Source: QHXN01 sp040509515
GTDB taxonomy: Bacteria > Acidobacteriota > Blastocatellia > Pyrinomonadales > Pyrinomonadaceae
Assembly (NCBI GenBank): GCA_040509515.1
Contig: JBEVKV010000035.1
Coordinates: 1 to 11,021 of the forward strand
Reading direction: 5' to 3'
Length of the DNA: 11,021 bases
Numbering within the stretch: the first letter of the stretch is position 1; every line of letters starts with the position of its first letter. Of the stretch, positions 9,508-11,021 are shown piece by piece. The translations under genes and the position numbers were made by a program. The notes below the pieces were generated by a model, which saw only the letters and a program-made list of their open reading frames with translations, was not told the DNA's origin and did not search any database.

Positions 9508-10629
9508 TCAGTCGGCGCGCCCGAGCATCCGGCAGAACTCGACGACGCGGTTCTCGGCCCAGTGGCGGTCTTCGCCCGAGGCGCGGTCGGAGAGGAAGCC
9601 GACGTGGCCGCCGTCGCGCGTGAGCACGAGCAGCACCTCGGGGTTCTCCGCGATGCCACGGTCGAGGAAGGGCCCGGCCGGGATGATCGGGTCGTCGAGC
9701 GCGTGGATGACGAGCGTCGGGACGCGTATGTCGGGGATGACCGCGCGCGAGCTTGTGCGCGCGTAGTAGTCGGCGGCGTCGCGGTAGCCGCCGTGCGGCG
9801 CGGTGATGCGCTCGTCGAACTCGCGCACGGTGCGCACGCGGCGCAGGGAACGCGTGTCGAAGGTGCCGGGGCGCAGGCGGCTCTTGCGTCGGACGCGCTC
9901 GCGCAGGTTCCTCACGAAGTTCCAGCGGTAGACCGCGTTGGCGCGGCTCTCCAGAGCCGAGGCGCAGGAGTCGAGGTCTATCGACGGCGAGACGGCCGCG
10001 ACGCCCGCGAGCGCGGCGGGGAAGTTCGCGCCGTAGTTGCCCGCCAGCCGCAGAACCATGTTGCCGCTCATCGAAAAGCCCGCGAGGAAAATCTCACGCA
10101 AGCCTTCGCGCCCGGCCAACTCATCGTTGAGAACGCGGTCGATGTCGCCGGTCATCCCGCTGTGGTAGAGCGTCTCGGCGAGGTGCTCGGTGCCGCCGCA
10201 GTTGCGCATGTTCATCGCGACGACGTTGAAGCCCGCGTCGAAAGCCTTGCGCGCAGAGCCGAGCACGTAGAGCGAGTCGGCCGAGCCTTCGAGCCCGTGC
10301 AACAGCATGAGGGTCGGCGCGTCGCGTCGCTCCGTCTGCCAGCGGCAGCGCAGGAGCACGCTCGTGCCGGGCTCGACCTCGACGACGCGCGACTCGTAGA
10401 GCGCGCGGTCTGGGCGGAAGGACTTGCGGCGCGGGTAGTGGAGCGAGGAGACGATGGTCTGCGCGTGCGGGCCTGCGAAGAGCGCGTGCGGCGTGAAGGG
10501 CTTGCGCGCGAAGGCGCGCGCCACCTCGGCGAGCCGCGGGCTCAAGACTTGCGCGGGGATGTGCGGCGCGGCCTGCGCGGGCGTAGCGTTCGCGTACCGC
10601 CCGGGTTCGTTGACGGTCTCCGTCGTCAT
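9508..10629 (-). CDS. YheT-type alpha/beta hydrolase
   Basis: This 373-aa protein belongs to the YheT/ABHD1-3 branch of alpha/beta hydrolases, which act on esters, probably lipid-like; the bacterial substrate is not established. Family marks are FTPHALFAGPHAQTI (45-59), the oxyanion region LLHGLEGS (109-116) and MNMRNCGGTEHL (139-150). The nucleophile elbow AGFSMSGN (183-190) has Ser186 as probable nucleophile, with a Ser in place of the last Gly of GxSxG. IHALDDPIIP (308-317) carries the acid Asp and DGGHVGF (339-345) carries His342. An apparently disordered 40-residue N-terminal lead is longer than in E. coli YheT. The ATG at 10629 has no clear Shine-Dalgarno. It lies 13 bp after the Pro-rich gene, so coupling is possible; a later start near the family core cannot be excluded. 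Confidence 0.93.
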   Translation of the reverse strand: MTTETVNEPGRYANATPAQAAPHIPAQVLSPRLAEVARAFARKPFTPHALFAGPHAQTIVSSLHYPRRKSFRPDRALYESRVVEVEPGTSVLLRCRWQTERRDAPTLMLLHGLEGSADSLYVLGSARKAFDAGFNVVAMNMRNCGGTEHLAETLYHSGMTGDIDRVLNDELAGREGLREIFLAGFSMSGNMVLRLAGNYGANFPAALAGVAAVSPSIDLDSCASALESRANAVYRWNFVRNLRERVRRKSRLRPGTFDTRSLRRVRTVREFDERITAPHGGYRDAADYYARTSSRAVIPDIRVPTLVIHALDDPIIPAGPFLDRGIAENPEVLLVLTRDGGHVGFLSDRASGEDRHWAENRVVEFCRMLGRAD

Positions 10630-10642
10630 GGTCGTCGTCGTG

Positions 10643-10843
10643 TTACGCCAGCCGCGTCGGCTCGGACGTGGGCGGGTCGCCGGCGGGCGCGGGGCTCTCG
10701 GGCTCGCGCACGGGCGCGGCCGGCGTCGGCGCGTCGGGCGGGAGCGGCAGCGGCTCGGGTTGCGCGGGGTCTTCGGGGTGCGTGGGCGGAAGCTCGGGCT
10801 GCTGCTCGGGCTGTGGCGGCTCGGCGTTCGGGTTGCGGGTCAA
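10643..10843 (-). CDS. Small proline-rich protein
   Basis: A short reading frame of about 66 residues, dominated by Pro, Glu, Ala and Gln (RNPNAEPPQPEQQPELPP and similar), with no hydrophobic segment and no recognisable domain; it is probably disordered. The start is set at TTG (complement of 10841-10843), because the strong GAGGAGG (complement of 10853-10859) then lies 9 nt upstream. A GTG at 10852 directly touches the Shine-Dalgarno and is less likely. The frame uses G/C at nearly all third positions. It ends 13 bp before the hydrolase start, so it would be the first gene of the run. It may be a leader-type or spacer gene, and a false positive is possible because of the G+C-rich composition. 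Confidence 0.5.
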   Translation of the reverse strand: MTRNPNAEPPQPEQQPELPPTHPEDPAQPEPLPLPPDAPTPAAPVREPESPAPAGDPPTSEPTRLA

Positions 10844-10876
10844 AGAGTTCACCCTCCTCGTTAGCAGAATGCCAAG

Positions 10877-10885
10877 ACTCTAGCA
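10877..10885 (-). promoter_or_regulatory. Candidate extended -10 promoter of the six-gene run
   Basis: On the minus strand TGCTAGAGT (complement of 10877-10885) fits an extended -10 (TGnTAnnnT). No good -35 was seen 16-18 nt upstream. Transcription would start near 10870, about 27 nt before the TTG of the Pro-rich gene. It is placed correctly for the operon but weak by sequence. Confidence 0.3.
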
Positions 10886-11021
10886 CGAATCGGCATTGCG
10901 CCACAGAGGCGCGCACGCGGTCGTGTGAATTGTCGGAGGAGTCCGGCGCCGAAGGGCTTCGCGGCTTTAACGACACGGTCGGCGACCCCGTAGAAGAGTA
11001 AGCGGGCCGTTAAGCCGTGGG

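Noticed and set aside
10863..10880. Sigma54-like TTGGCA...CTGC motif upstream of the Pro-rich gene
   Set aside because: The GG and GC elements are 6 nt apart, not the required 10.
9187..11001. A + strand reading frame of 604 codons
   Set aside because: It lies antisense to the hydrolase, the small membrane protein and the Pro-rich gene, is Arg/Ala-rich low complexity with no domain, and follows from G+C-rich third positions on the other strand.
10861..11019. Possible C-terminal end of a minus-strand gene entering from the right edge
   Set aside because: A frame is open from the edge to TAA at 10861-10863, but it is only about 50 codons, loses its third-position bias halfway and would overlap the candidate promoter. 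There is too little to support a gene.

Overview
The window is G+C-rich bacterial chromosome, with strong codon-position bias and Ala/Arg/Glu-rich proteins. Acidobacteriota (Blastocatellia-like) is my best guess. It rests on recalled resemblance of the SMC, the DUF4087-type protein and the 160-aa conserved protein to proteins of that phylum, not on a marker gene, so treat it as inference. There are no rRNA or tRNA genes, no CRISPR array and no recognisable transposase.

Left block, + strand (1-4973): a consensus-like sigma70 promoter (98-126) drives smc, the chromosome-condensation ATPase. Its N-terminal head carries an unusual acidic/Ala-Pro insertion of about 115 residues. A secreted protein of unknown function follows, and its GTG start overlaps the smc stop codon.

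Middle block, - strand (4989-7037): first a membrane-anchored protein with phosphate-binding-protein-like motifs, lying in a stretch of clearly lower G+C (about 5045-6205) that looks acquired. Upstream of it is a 311-bp array of small palindromes with a period of about 21.4 bp, which itself forms a much larger imperfect inverted repeat centred on 6364. Upstream of the array lies a 160-aa conserved helical protein with a structured leader and its own candidate promoter.

Right block, - strand (10852 down to 7405): six closely spaced genes that look like one operon. In order of transcription they encode a Pro-rich small protein, a YheT-type alpha/beta hydrolase, a 48-aa single-pass membrane protein, a secreted DUF4087-like protein, a sulfotransferase-like protein and a GNAT acetyltransferase. 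Gaps are 6-14 bp except one of 63 bp, which holds an inverted repeat touching the downstream Shine-Dalgarno. The hydrolase, sulfotransferase and acetyltransferase suggest modification of lipids, glycans or small molecules, but no shared pathway can be named. The last 160 bp hold a weak candidate promoter and no supported gene.

The strongest candidates for something undescribed are the 21.4-bp palindrome array with its global dyad, the neighbouring low-G+C anchored binding protein, and the SMC head insertion.
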